From Thermotoga profunda AZM34c06 (GTDB lineage: Bacteria > Thermotogota > Thermotogae > Thermotogales > DSM-5069), in NCBI RefSeq assembly GCF_000828675.1, contig NZ_AP014510.1, forward strand, positions 1,383,413 through 1,447,412: a stretch of 64,000 nt of DNA. Reading direction: 5' to 3'. Each line of letters opens with the position of its first letter. Position 1 is the first letter of the stretch. Positions 34,162 to 43,120 of this stretch are shown piece after piece. A program made the position numbers and the translations under genes. Below the pieces are notes generated by a model that saw only the letters and a list, made by a program, of their open reading frames with translations, was not told the origin of the DNA and searched no databases.

Positions 34162-35808
34162 TCATTTATTGTTCTTTTTGATAACAAGTAAGGAAACTGG
34201 TATTGCCCTTGTCCAAGCGGCAGAAGTCTTACTAACCACCTGATCTCTTATGACCATCACCGATGAACTTCCTCCATCAAAATTCATGGCAGAGTAGAAC
34301 CCTTTATTCATACAGAATTCAACTAAGTCATCGTAGTTCACACCCCCAGAACCATTTTGATCATTTATCACAGCTAAGACAACCTTACCATCACTGAGTG
34401 TTGCAAGAAGAGTTCTTGTGGCATTACTTCGAGCGATATTACCACCATATCGGTTCTTCTCATCACTTCGGTCTGGTATTGGTGCACCTGAATAAAGAAT
34501 CAAAGGTCCAGCTTCGACAGCGTGTTTTATTGGATATGGAAAATCAGTATTTATAACATAGTCGACTTTATCACCTATCTGTATTCCTTGTAAATACTTT
34601 TCATAGTTAGCCGATATTGCCAATATATAGCCATTTTGAGGTGCTTTAGCAGACCAACCATAGCCACTTATCTTCCCTTCAACAACGTTGAAATAAATCA
34701 TACCATCACGACGTGGTATCGTGATGCCAAATTCCGGTGTGAAGATCAAAACCTCTCCTTGTGCCACTGTGTTCACACCTTTTACCAGAAATAACAACTG
34801 CCCAACTCGTATATTCAAGTCAAAATACATTCTTGCAATGTACACAGAGCCGGATTCGGTTTGGACAAAAACAGGTCTATTACCATATGGCAACGACAGT
34901 ATTTTACCATTGACAATTAACAGACCTATTGGAAGACCAGTATTCGGATCGAAATAATTCGCATTAATACCAGCTACAGCACCTGTTCTCGCAACCATCT
35001 TTTCAACACTTTCAAAGGTTCCTATACCACCACCGCTAATTTGAGGTTTTAATTCCACAAGATTTGGATCAATCCAGAGATAGTTTACAATCATATCTTT
35101 ACCACCAATTTTTTCGACTTTCTGCTCCCACGAGACACCATCAGCGATTACTTCTCTGCCAACTTGTGGAAATCTCAAACCCAGAGTCATAGAACTACGA
35201 TCAATCTTAACAGTGACAGATGGCTCAGCATCTTTTTCCAATGTGATTTCCAATGAAGTTACATTCCCATCTTGACTGATTTTGACAGCATTCGTTGAAG
35301 GAAGATTTGAAAGACAAGGTGCAAGCTGAATCAAGATCTTTGATTTTTGTGTACTCACCTTCATCATTTCGATGAATGGAAAACCAAGAAAACTCAATCT
35401 TAATTCATTTTGCGAAAAATTAACCGATGTGAGAATACAAACACTGTCGAGCAAAGCTATCTGACCAGTTGCGGTTTCGTATTTTTTGACATTCATGATC
35501 TTTGAGAAAAGATCAATATCTATCATTACCTTGTCTTTTGTGTAGATTGCACTTTTGGGATAGACGTCAAGAAAATCGACCGAGACTGTGCCATTTTTTT
35601 CAATGATCGTGATTTTTTTGTTGTATATAAAATAAGCTCTACCTGATTTTTCCGATATAACAAACGAAGCTCCAATTTGGTCCAGTGATCTCAACTCCAC
35701 GAACCCATTACTTTCTTGTAACGTGGCAAAATTACCATTTATGCCGATTAAAACTTGTGAAAAAGTCAATACACTCAAAGCGAGTAATATAAGAATTATA
35801 ACTTTCAT
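34162..35808 (-). CDS. Secreted phosphodiester glycosidase-family protein (NAGPA/DUF2233 domain)
   Basis: A 548-residue protein with signal peptide MKVIILILLALSVLTFSQV. The N-terminal 200 residues are beta-rich, with an AMIN-like feel (ITSLEITLEKDAEPSVTVKI-type strands). The C-terminal half carries the phosphodiester glycosidase domain: AVAGINANYFDPNTGLPIG, ARSNATRTLLATLSDGKVVL and the end block AMNFDGGSSSVMVIRDQVV. Such enzymes remove N-acetylglucosamine from phosphodiester-linked sugars on the cell surface. Its start overlaps the phosphorylase gene by 4 nt. Confidence 0.8.
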   Translation of the reverse strand: MKVIILILLALSVLTFSQVLIGINGNFATLQESNGFVELRSLDQIGASFVISEKSGRAYFIYNKKITIIEKNGTVSVDFLDVYPKSAIYTKDKVMIDIDLFSKIMNVKKYETATGQIALLDSVCILTSVNFSQNELRLSFLGFPFIEMMKVSTQKSKILIQLAPCLSNLPSTNAVKISQDGNVTSLEITLEKDAEPSVTVKIDRSSMTLGLRFPQVGREVIADGVSWEQKVEKIGGKDMIVNYLWIDPNLVELKPQISGGGIGTFESVEKMVARTGAVAGINANYFDPNTGLPIGLLIVNGKILSLPYGNRPVFVQTESGSVYIARMYFDLNIRVGQLLFLVKGVNTVAQGEVLIFTPEFGITIPRRDGMIYFNVVEGKISGYGWSAKAPQNGYILAISANYEKYLQGIQIGDKVDYVINTDFPYPIKHAVEAGPLILYSGAPIPDRSDEKNRYGGNIARSNATRTLLATLSDGKVVLAVINDQNGSGGVNYDDLVEFCMNKGFYSAMNFDGGSSSVMVIRDQVVSKTSAAWTRAIPVSLLVIKKNNK

Positions 35809-37097
35809 TCAATCACCCCAAGCAAGATCTCGTGAGGTTTTACACTTTGGTCGACAACTTCATAGGCATCGTGTATTAATTTAATAGCCAAATCGACATC
35901 ACTTTTCTTAGATACATACATTCGAACAACTGGATCATTAAAATGTATATAATCCCCTATTTTCTTGAGAACCTCTATACCCACTCCCGGATCGATGGTA
36001 TCTTCTTTTTTGGATCTACCAGCACCAAGTACCATTGAGGCGATCCCTATAAGTTCTGTATTTATCTTACCTATATAACCAGATTTGTTCAAATTAACCT
36101 CGACGGTCTCATTACTTAACGGTAATATACTGTAATCTTCTACAATCTTGGGGTTTCCTCCCTGGGCTTCTACAAACTTGGCGAATCTCTCAAGGGCTTT
36201 CCCAGAAAAAATCTCATCCATGATCTGTTTTTCTGATACATCTATATGCACAAGATCGAGTATCTCGTAGCATATGTGAACACACAATTTTGTCAAATCA
36301 CTTGGACCGTTACCTTTAAGAGTCTCGATCGCCTCTATTATTTCCAAAGAATTTCCTACCATTCGTCCAAGTGGTTGATCCATATTTGATAAAACAGCTC
36401 TCGAAAGTTTACCTGATCTCTTGAGTATATTTATCATCAGTTGTGCTAACTCTTTTGCACGATCAATATCTTTTAAAAATGCACCAGAACCGACCTTAAC
36501 ATCAAAAATTATTGCATCGGCACCACCTGCAAGTTTCTTACTGACAACACTCGAAGCAATTAAGGATATATTATCAACTGTAGCTGTTGTATCTCGAAGG
36601 GCGTAGATTTTCTTGTCAGCGGGTACGAGATTCCCAGTTTGACTTGCGATAGCAAAACCAACCTTCTTGACAATGTCAAAGAATTCTTGTTTTGTCAACT
36701 CTGTTCTCATACCTGGTATTGACTCAAGCTTGTCTATGGTCCCACCAGTATGTCCAAGCCCTCTGCCAGACATCTTTGGGATTTTGACACCAAAACCGGC
36801 AACCACTGGAAGTACAATGAGTGTTGTTTTATCGCCGACGCCGCCAGTTGAATGCTTATCCACCTTTATACCATCAATTGGCGAGAGGTCCATCATTTCA
36901 CCGGATCTTGCCATACTCATGGTCAAATCGTAAGTTTCCCTTTGATTCATGCCTCGGAGAAAAATCGCCATCAATAGAGCAGACATTTGGTAATCTGGTA
37001 TGATTCCAGAAACATATGAATCCACAACGAATTCTATCTCCTCAGATGTAAGCTCTAAACCATCTCTTTTCTTTTTTATAATGTCATACATTCTCAT
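35805..37097 (-). CDS. deoA: Pyrimidine-nucleoside / thymidine phosphorylase
   Basis: About 430 residues. The family motif KVDKHSTGGVGDKTTLI (phosphate and nucleoside site) is near residue 78, with SGRGLGHTGGTIDKLESI and LRDTTATVDNISLIASS further on. It cleaves thymidine, deoxyuridine or uridine with phosphate. The start is one of three nearby ATGs (37106, 37097, 37091); AAGGA fits 37097 best. It overlaps the histidine kinase gene by 14 nt, so a nucleoside-salvage enzyme is driven from a two-component operon. Confidence 0.88.
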   Translation of the reverse strand: MRMYDIIKKKRDGLELTSEEIEFVVDSYVSGIIPDYQMSALLMAIFLRGMNQRETYDLTMSMARSGEMMDLSPIDGIKVDKHSTGGVGDKTTLIVLPVVAGFGVKIPKMSGRGLGHTGGTIDKLESIPGMRTELTKQEFFDIVKKVGFAIASQTGNLVPADKKIYALRDTTATVDNISLIASSVVSKKLAGGADAIIFDVKVGSGAFLKDIDRAKELAQLMINILKRSGKLSRAVLSNMDQPLGRMVGNSLEIIEAIETLKGNGPSDLTKLCVHICYEILDLVHIDVSEKQIMDEIFSGKALERFAKFVEAQGGNPKIVEDYSILPLSNETVEVNLNKSGYIGKINTELIGIASMVLGAGRSKKEDTIDPGVGIEVLKKIGDYIHFNDPVVRMYVSKKSDVDLAIKLIHDAYEVVDQSVKPHEILLGVIE

Positions 37098-38349
37098 TAT
37101 TCTCATTCCTTTTAAGGGGTATCTTCACAGTAAAAGTTGTTCCAACACCAAGCTCACTTTCCACAGAAATTTCTCCATCGTGTCTGTCAACAATAGTTTT
37201 CACTATTGACAAGCCTAATCCAGAACCACCCATCTTCCTGCTGCGACCCTTATCCACCCTGTAAAATCTATCGAATATTCTGTTGAGCGCCTCCTGTGGC
37301 ATACCGGGACCAGTGTCGGATACTTCTATAATCGCATGTGATTCTGATTTACTGATCGAAACCTTGACCTTTTTCTCACCTGTATCTTTCAATGACGTAT
37401 ACTTTATCGCATTATCAACCAAATTCAAGAGCATTTGGATCAATCTATCCTGATCCCCAGTGACTGTTACATCTTGACAATCAAAACTGATTTTGACACC
37501 GTAATCATTAGAGAGAGGTTCGACAATCGACATCACATATTTTGCTATTGAACACAGATCGATTTTCTGAAAATCAAAATGTGCCTCACCAGATTCCAAT
37601 CTCTCCAAATCCAAGAGATCATTTATCAACCTTGACATCCTGGCAGATTCGTTTTCTATTATTGTAAGAAATCTATTTCTGGTATCGGGATCCATTTCAG
37701 GATCATTCAAGAGTGTCTCGGCATAGCCATGTATTGAGGTAAGAGGAGTTCTGAGTTCATGGGAAACATTAGAAACGAACTCACGTCTCATCTCGTTGAG
37801 CTCATATTCTTTGGTCATATCATGAAATAATATGACTACTCTTTTCTCACCCTTAGGCAGTAAAACCGGTATCATTTTACAAGAATAATACCTTTTCCTG
37901 CCCTCAACGTAAATTATCACATTACCTTCTTGAACTTGCCAACTTCTCACAGTCTCATCAAACATTTCGATGAGATAATAATCTTCAAGTGCTTCATAGA
38001 TTTTCTTCGTAGCAACTATAGGTCGACTTATTTTCTGCGCCGCTGTATTTGCAAAGAGTATCTCTCCAGTGCTACTATCGACAAAAAGAATTGGATCAAC
38101 TATGTTGTCCAAGAGCGTCATGGTATTTTCTCTGCTTTTTTGAGCCATGGCAAGTTCGTCTTCCAAATTGGTTATAGTCTTTCGCAATGTTTCCAAAACA
38201 TAAGAAGGTGGCGAATCATCTGGAACATTTACCAACTCCGCCACCCTTACGAAAAAACGCTTAAAATTCCTAATTGTTTTATCCCGAATCACAGCGTAAA
38301 GGAATATAACTGCGATAAAACTTATCAGGACTGACAGGAAAATTATCAC
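37084..38349 (-). CDS. Sensor histidine kinase, PhoR-like, PAS-containing
   Basis: A 421-residue kinase with one N-terminal membrane helix (about 1-21), a short coiled region, and a PAS domain (about 75-180: NIVDPILFVDSSTGEILFAN). The phospho-acceptor is H197 in VSNVSHELRTPLTSIHGY. The HATPase domain has LVDNAIKYTSL, EVSDTGPGMP and GSGLGLSIVKTI. No large extracytoplasmic domain exists, so the signal is cytoplasmic or relayed by a membrane partner. It follows the PhoB-like regulator by 3 nt. Phosphate as signal is possible by analogy only. Confidence 0.9.
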   Translation of the reverse strand: MIIFLSVLISFIAVIFLYAVIRDKTIRNFKRFFVRVAELVNVPDDSPPSYVLETLRKTITNLEDELAMAQKSRENTMTLLDNIVDPILFVDSSTGEILFANTAAQKISRPIVATKKIYEALEDYYLIEMFDETVRSWQVQEGNVIIYVEGRKRYYSCKMIPVLLPKGEKRVVILFHDMTKEYELNEMRREFVSNVSHELRTPLTSIHGYAETLLNDPEMDPDTRNRFLTIIENESARMSRLINDLLDLERLESGEAHFDFQKIDLCSIAKYVMSIVEPLSNDYGVKISFDCQDVTVTGDQDRLIQMLLNLVDNAIKYTSLKDTGEKKVKVSISKSESHAIIEVSDTGPGMPQEALNRIFDRFYRVDKGRSRKMGGSGLGLSIVKTIVDRHDGEISVESELGVGTTFTVKIPLKRNENNENV

Positions 38350-38352
38350 TTA

Positions 38353-39072
38353 CTATTCTTCCTTCCCTGGATCTCTGAACTTATATCCCTTACCCCTTAC
38401 AGTGATTATGTACTTTGGATTGGATGGATCTTCTTCTATCTTTGTTCTAAGCCTTCTGATATGAACATCAACGGTTCTCGTATCGCCGTAATAATCATAG
38501 CCCCACAACTTATCGAGTAGAACATCTCTACTGAAGACCTTCCCCTCATTCTCTGCCAGGAATCTGAGCAGCTCAAATTCCAGAGGTGTAAGGCTGACTT
38601 TCTGTCCGTACACTCTGACTTCATACCTTTCAACATCGATTTCTAATCCCTTTGCAATTATTTTCTTCGGTCTTTCCTCTCTCTCCTGAACACTGAGTTG
38701 AATCCTTCTGAAGACTGCTTTGATTCTTGCGATCATCTCTCTGATACTAAATGGTTTGGTAATGTAGTCATCAGCACCAAGCTCTAAACCCAAGACCTTA
38801 TCAAACTCTTCACCTTTAGCACTGAGAAATACCACAGGCGTATTCTTGTATTTCTCTGTACCCCTCAGTTGCCTAACAAGCTCGAATCCATCCATCCCCG
38901 GCAACATGATATCGACGATAAACATATCCACTGCTTCATTTGTTGCTACTTTCAATGCTTCCTCAGCCTCGTAAGCCTTCAAAACATCATAACCTTCGCG
39001 AGCCAAGTTGTAGCTCACTAACTCAATGATCGATGGATCATCATCCACGACAAGAATTTTCTTCTTCGCCAT
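38353..39072 (-). CDS. OmpR/PhoB-family response regulator
   Basis: A protein of 239 residues from ATG 39072, behind GAGGGTG. Receiver: KKILVVDDDPSIIELVSYNL, phospho-acceptor D54 in MFIVDIMLPGMDG, then VVFLSAKGEE and DYITKPFS. Winged helix: SLTPLEFELLRFLAENEGKV, GDTRTVDVHIRRLRTKIEED and VRGKGYKF. This is very close to PhoB/PhoP. A longer in-frame form from 39129 exists, but the extra residues are not conserved. First gene of the operon with the kinase, deoA and the glycosidase. Confidence 0.92.
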   Translation of the reverse strand: MAKKKILVVDDDPSIIELVSYNLAREGYDVLKAYEAEEALKVATNEAVDMFIVDIMLPGMDGFELVRQLRGTEKYKNTPVVFLSAKGEEFDKVLGLELGADDYITKPFSIREMIARIKAVFRRIQLSVQEREERPKKIIAKGLEIDVERYEVRVYGQKVSLTPLEFELLRFLAENEGKVFSRDVLLDKLWGYDYYGDTRTVDVHIRRLRTKIEEDPSNPKYIITVRGKGYKFRDPGKEE

Positions 39073-39140
39073 ATCTACACCCTCTTCGGGTACACCTCCT
39101 TCTTGGAAAAAATCAGCTTTGAAATCCACACCGTGTTAAC

Positions 39141-39168
39141 ATTATAACAGAAACCTTGAAAATTGTAA
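39141..39168 (-). promoter_or_regulatory. Promoter of the PhoB/PhoR-like operon
   Basis: On the minus strand TTACAA (39168-39163), 16 nt, then TATAAT (39146-39141). Three TAACA pentamers on the plus strand (39137-39141, 39145-39149, 39166-39170) overlap the promoter boxes and could be sites for the regulator itself, but their 8- and 21-nt spacing is irregular. Confidence 0.65.
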
Positions 39169-39205
39169 CATGGATTCTTGACCATATCAATTTTTAAGTA
39201 GTGCG

Positions 39206-39214
39206 TGCTATAAT
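39206..39214 (+). promoter_or_regulatory. Extended -10 promoter of the pseudopilin operon
   Basis: TGCTATAAT is a perfect extended -10 (TGn-TATAAT). A good -35 is missing (TTGACC at 39178-39183 is 25 nt away), which fits an extended -10 promoter. The prepilin TTG start is 22 nt downstream. Confidence 0.55.
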
Positions 39215-39236
39215 GAAACATCATGGAGGGATTCGG

Positions 39237-39737
39237 TTGAAAAAGGCCTTCACTCTCAAGGCCTTCACTCTCTTAGAATTACTAATTGTCCTTGCGATTT
39301 TCTCCAGTTTTCTTGCCATACTTACACTTGTTCTCAACAACTATTTGACCAAAGCCCAAAAGAACATAGCTTTGCTTGATTCGTTCAGAAGGCTCACCGA
39401 AACTGCCGATAAAATCAATGAATATTTAATAAAAGCCTCAGGACCAGCCAACTCCATGAAATTAGAGTCAGCCACAAAAGTTACTTTTGATATAATTATT
39501 GCAGGACAAAAAATTAATGCTTCATTGGAAATAGTAGACAATACCAAGTTTAATTATTATGAAAACGATCAAGTGGAGACAATTCCAATTGAGAATATAG
39601 TTGTAAAATTTTCAAAAATGAGTCAATCAAGTGATATCGATCTTCCGTTAAAGCTGATTGTGAGTACTCCCAACCCATTCAGTATTGATTCAACTTTGAG
39701 CATGGAATTCACTGTCTATCCACCTGGAGTGAGGTGA
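39237..39737 (+). CDS. Type IV prepilin-like protein with duplicated leader
   Basis: About 166 residues from TTG 39237, which follows GGAGGG. The N-terminus MKKAFTLKAFTLLELLIVLA is a prepilin leader plus the conserved hydrophobic helix with Glu at position 5 of the mature form (F-T-L-L-E). The segment KAFTL occurs twice because 15 bp are tandemly repeated in the DNA; only the second copy is followed by the full FTLLELL signal. The rest is a small globular domain without a recognised family. It heads a three-gene operon of pseudopilin-like proteins. Confidence 0.82.
   Translation: MKKAFTLKAFTLLELLIVLAIFSSFLAILTLVLNNYLTKAQKNIALLDSFRRLTETADKINEYLIKASGPANSMKLESATKVTFDIIIAGQKINASLEIVDNTKFNYYENDQVETIPIENIVVKFSKMSQSSDIDLPLKLIVSTPNPFSIDSTLSMEFTVYPPGVR
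39243..39272 (+). repeat. Exact tandem duplication of 15 bp in the prepilin leader
   Basis: AAGGCCTTCACTCTC occurs at 39243-39257 and again at 39258-39272 without a mismatch. It is in frame (5 codons) and lengthens the prepilin leader peptide. Confidence 0.95.
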
Positions 39738-39741
39738 GTAT

Positions 39742-41703
39742 ATGGCAGCGAGGAATGGGTACATAATAGTAATTAGTATATTACTTGTTGCAGTATGTGC
39801 CATTGTTTCAGTCGCAATTTTTACTCAAATAGAAGCCACTATAAGAAAGGTTTCATTGACTATACAAACACTGAGAGAAAAATCAGACGCGATAAAAGTT
39901 ATCGCAACTGCTGGCGCTTATTTGAGAAGTAAGTACAGTGTGGCTAATGGGTTTTACCTTGCTGATCATTTGACAGTCCAATCTGCCTTTGATGAGACAA
40001 AGAGTGTTATCATCAACAGTTCAGGACCCGTTGAGAAAACCATTTGGCAGAGTTTTTACAATGGTAGCTCTGATGTAGAATTTTTGGCAATCAAGAATCT
40101 TTTACAACTTACAAATAACAGCGACTCACCTTTGAAAAGAGCATTGATCGACAGTAAAGCAAAACAGTTGATAGAAATAGATCCTTCAAAAATACGCGTT
40201 TATGCTTTTTCAGAAACCACCGATCGATCCTGGTTAATTTTATTGTGCGCAAATGTTGGCAGATCATGGGCATGGGCACTCGTTGGTCCCGAAGGTTTTT
40301 TCAACTATGCCGTGTTCTTACCAAATGGTATACCTTCTGGAACGTACTATAGTGATGGCGAGGTCATAGATGGTCCCAGTTGGTTTGGAGTGGATGATAA
40401 AGGAAGCGGTGGGCTGGGAATAGGGGGCAGAGTTGGGCCAAGGTTCTACGGCAAGGCTTTTTATAGATTACTTCGTGATTATCTTGTTTCACCAGCAAAG
40501 CAGAGCGATGTTTTCGTCGGTGGCCGAGTGACTCTCAGTGGAGCTGATGTGAATGCTTTTAAATCAGCTTACCAGGGCAAAGTGTATTGGGAAGCACAGC
40601 TTTCAAGTTTTGGGAAAGTGGACATAGTTGATCTTGCAAGAGGAGATATCAACGTTCCACAAGATCCTACTGGCATTATTTTGACATATTCCAAACTCCC
40701 CAGTACACAAGCAGATGATTTAGTAATTACTTCATCGATCTCGAAGATAAACGATAGGGATGTGCAGATAATTAAATTTTCCGGACCAGATGGATATTTT
40801 AAGAAAGACAATAAAGAATACCAAGTTGATTTGATTGTTCCATTTCCAGGACCACCAAATGTACCCGTTACAATTGTTGCCACCGAAACCGTTTCAAAAC
40901 AGAGTACAAGATATACATCGTCAATGCCGTCTTTTAATGGTTTTCTGGGCCTTTTATGTGAAACCACCAATTCTTCAGTTGGAATTGGCATAAAAGACAC
41001 GTGGACTAAAAATATCTTCATGGGAGATTGGACGATATTGGTAATGGGAAACAAGGGTATGCAAGAGGAACAAACTCCTTGGGATACAGTTAAAATTTAT
41101 GGAGATATAGAATATTATGGTACAAGAGACGATACAAAAATGACCGTTGAATATCAGGGTAAAAGCTATGAGGTTTTCATGGATCCATTTTTCGCAGATG
41201 GAACCCCCATTCCTAATAATAAAGATGTAAAAGGAAGACTTAGGCTTGCAAGTGGTGGCCAAACACTTGAATCGATCGATGGAAAAACCTTTTGGGATGC
41301 GTGGTATAAGAAACTTGCTCAAATTGGCACCAAAGATCATATAAATTTGATAACGACAGGGGACATAGAGACACCTTGGCATAATGGTTACATATCAGGA
41401 TCAGGCATCAGAAACCTTCGCATGGATATGAGCATTTTCACCATGTACTGGGATAGAAATCGAAAGCCAGGTCAAGGTAATCAGGTCTTGGTTCCAACCT
41501 TAAAGGTGGATTATAAAGAGTTCCAAGGCTTGAGTTACAGAGTCGTTTTCGGCTCAATTGCATCTGAAGCTGTCACAGCAACTTGGAGTGGGAACAAAGA
41601 GTTAAAGGAGTTCAATATTTTTGATAACCGACTCTATTCAGCAAAGAGAGGTTTTTCTCCAATGACTGGAGCTATTTTACTTGAAGGGCTGAGACTTAGA
41701 TGA
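39742..41703 (+). CDS. Large PilX/pseudopilin-like surface protein of unknown function
   Basis: A 653-residue protein. The start MAARNGYIIVISILLVAVCA resembles a PilX-type prepilin leader (cleavage after Gly) followed by a membrane helix. The rest is an extracytoplasmic domain of about 610 residues, rich in Gly, Ser, Asn and aromatic residues, with two similar stretches beginning GDINVPQDP and GDIETPWHN, each preceded by a YWEAQL/FWDAWYKKLA-like segment and a PxxVDLI/DHINLIT strand. This suggests an internal duplication. It lies 4 nt after the first pseudopilin and overlaps the third by 4 nt, so it may be a minor pilin or tip protein. Confidence 0.65.
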   Translation: MAARNGYIIVISILLVAVCAIVSVAIFTQIEATIRKVSLTIQTLREKSDAIKVIATAGAYLRSKYSVANGFYLADHLTVQSAFDETKSVIINSSGPVEKTIWQSFYNGSSDVEFLAIKNLLQLTNNSDSPLKRALIDSKAKQLIEIDPSKIRVYAFSETTDRSWLILLCANVGRSWAWALVGPEGFFNYAVFLPNGIPSGTYYSDGEVIDGPSWFGVDDKGSGGLGIGGRVGPRFYGKAFYRLLRDYLVSPAKQSDVFVGGRVTLSGADVNAFKSAYQGKVYWEAQLSSFGKVDIVDLARGDINVPQDPTGIILTYSKLPSTQADDLVITSSISKINDRDVQIIKFSGPDGYFKKDNKEYQVDLIVPFPGPPNVPVTIVATETVSKQSTRYTSSMPSFNGFLGLLCETTNSSVGIGIKDTWTKNIFMGDWTILVMGNKGMQEEQTPWDTVKIYGDIEYYGTRDDTKMTVEYQGKSYEVFMDPFFADGTPIPNNKDVKGRLRLASGGQTLESIDGKTFWDAWYKKLAQIGTKDHINLITTGDIETPWHNGYISGSGIRNLRMDMSIFTMYWDRNRKPGQGNQVLVPTLKVDYKEFQGLSYRVVFGSIASEAVTATWSGNKELKEFNIFDNRLYSAKRGFSPMTGAILLEGLRLR

Positions 41704-42011
41704 AAGGGTATACTTTGATCGAGTTGATAATTGGCATTGCAATCATTTCTATAGCTCTAATCATACTGATCTTATCAGCAGACCAAGCTGTAAGAAGTTT
41801 TTCGAAATCAAACGAAGTTCTTACAAAAACTGCAACATTTTTCAATCAAGTAACCTCAAATTTTGCAGGACAAACTTCGGGAAATTTAGTCAATACCCTC
41901 GACAAAGTTCTCAATTATCAACTTGTTGGGGCTTATGCGTTCTTCGATTCGATTGAAGTCAGATCAGTTTCTCAAGGTTATGTTTATACATTGAAAGATC
42001 CCAGGTTTTAA
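41700..42011 (+). CDS. Small prepilin-like protein
   Basis: A 103-residue protein with MKG followed by YTLIELIIGIAIISIALIIL: a class III prepilin leader of three residues, then the conserved helix with Glu5. The short C-terminal part has no known domain. The start overlaps the large surface protein (ATGA). Its stop overlaps the convergent phospholipase-like gene by 4 nt. The general prepilin peptidase and assembly ATPase are not in this window. Confidence 0.8.
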   Translation: MKGYTLIELIIGIAIISIALIILILSADQAVRSFSKSNEVLTKTATFFNQVTSNFAGQTSGNLVNTLDKVLNYQLVGAYAFFDSIEVRSVSQGYVYTLKDPRF

Positions 42012-42979
42012 ATCTGTCCCACTTCTTTCAAAAAACTCATCAAGAATCCACGAGCTAAGGACGAGAATCTTGAAATGATATCAATCGTGACTTTTTTTAA
42101 TGTCTGAAGATCACCCTTACGAGCAACATAATCAGAGATTGTAAGAACTCTTTCTTTGAGAAGATCTTCGTAGACTACTCTCAATTGTTTGTCAACATTT
42201 TCGATGTTACTCAGACCAAGCCAGCGAACTTTTTGTATAAGTTGGCGCAAGTGCCTGGAATTTTCAGGTTGGGCTTGCTTTATGGCATCTACAGCATCTT
42301 GATCATAATCATACAATAGATATGCTAAATACTCATCATAGGAGTAATGCGAATTCGAAAGTAATTGAGCCATTTGTTTATCTGTAATCGCTTTCAGAGT
42401 ATCAAAAAATGGACCAGGAGCATTGTGGTAAGGCATGGATAGATCTTCAAGGTAGTGAAGTGCCCTTGCCAAGAAACGGTATCCCCAGTATTCATCGCCT
42501 TTCTTAAATGCTTGCCGAGACATGTCTACAAAATAGTAAAAACTTTGACTTCCCTCAAAGAATTCGAAGATCGCTATGTTGTACTTCATGTGCCTAACAC
42601 CTTGGCTATTACCAATCATATCTTGTAAAGGTGAAAGTTGTAAACCTTCGTCCATGCCAAAATCTGGCTCAACTGAGTACACCATCAATATCTGCCAAAC
42701 AGGAACTTTTCCATCAACTGGTTTTGGATCTGGTGGAAGGTAACATATATCCCTCAGCGAACAGGATTTTATGAATTCTCCACAATAGTCGTCAAGTCTG
42801 AGAGAATCTTTGTTATAAACTCGTTTTTCATCGTAATTGTACGAAGTTATTTGAACCAATTTGTCACTGTTTGGAAGAAAATCTTTAATTAGCAAGTAGG
42901 TGAGCACTTCATGAGCAGACCAAGAAAAAGTCATCAAGCAGTGAAAACCAAGTACCATCATGATGAAGATCTTCTTCAT
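42008..42979 (-). CDS. Secreted zinc-dependent phospholipase C / P1-nuclease-like protein
   Basis: About 323 residues from ATG 42979, behind GAGGGTG. The signal peptide (MKKIFIMMVLGFHCLMTFS) is followed by WSAHEVLTYLL. In the phospholipase C/P1-nuclease fold the mature N-terminal Trp binds zinc, and Trp here would be residue 1 after cleavage at TFS. A histidine-rich metal motif, ARALHYLEDLSMPYHN near residue 160, matches the central helix of this fold, and SHYSYDEYL supplies another His. Substrate (phospholipid or nucleic acid) is not resolved. Divergent from rocD across a repeat-rich region. Confidence 0.75.
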   Translation of the reverse strand: MKKIFIMMVLGFHCLMTFSWSAHEVLTYLLIKDFLPNSDKLVQITSYNYDEKRVYNKDSLRLDDYCGEFIKSCSLRDICYLPPDPKPVDGKVPVWQILMVYSVEPDFGMDEGLQLSPLQDMIGNSQGVRHMKYNIAIFEFFEGSQSFYYFVDMSRQAFKKGDEYWGYRFLARALHYLEDLSMPYHNAPGPFFDTLKAITDKQMAQLLSNSHYSYDEYLAYLLYDYDQDAVDAIKQAQPENSRHLRQLIQKVRWLGLSNIENVDKQLRVVYEDLLKERVLTISDYVARKGDLQTLKKVTIDIISRFSSLARGFLMSFLKEVGQI

Positions 42980-43000
42980 ATTAACACCCTCTATTATCCT

Positions 43001-43120
43001 ATCACATAAGTTAGCATACCTGAGCATAAGAGAGCATAAGTAAGAAAGAGAGAGAATCAGAACAATGCAAAGAGATTGCCAAAGATTGCCAAGCATAGTC
43101 AAAGATTGCCGGATTTTGCC
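43001..43120. repeat. Array of short repeats phased at exactly 10 bp between zinc-PLC-like gene and rocD
   Basis: Two related families follow one another in the same 10-bp register. The first has units ending ACATAAG, AGCATACC, AGCATAAG and AGCATAAG (43001-43040). The second has AGATTGCC, AGATTGCC, GCATAGTC, AGATTGCC and ATTTTGCC (43071-43120). Units between are degenerate and purine-rich (TAAGAAAGAG, AGAGAATCAG). One helical turn per unit would place all copies on the same DNA face. The last TTGCCA (43116-43121) could double as the -35 of a rocD promoter with TAGTAT or TATTAT (43138-43146) as -10. Confidence 0.7.

Noticed and set aside
43001-43120. Repeat array considered as a CRISPR array
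   Set aside because: Units are only 10 bp, adjacent without spacers and degenerate; no cas gene is nearby.
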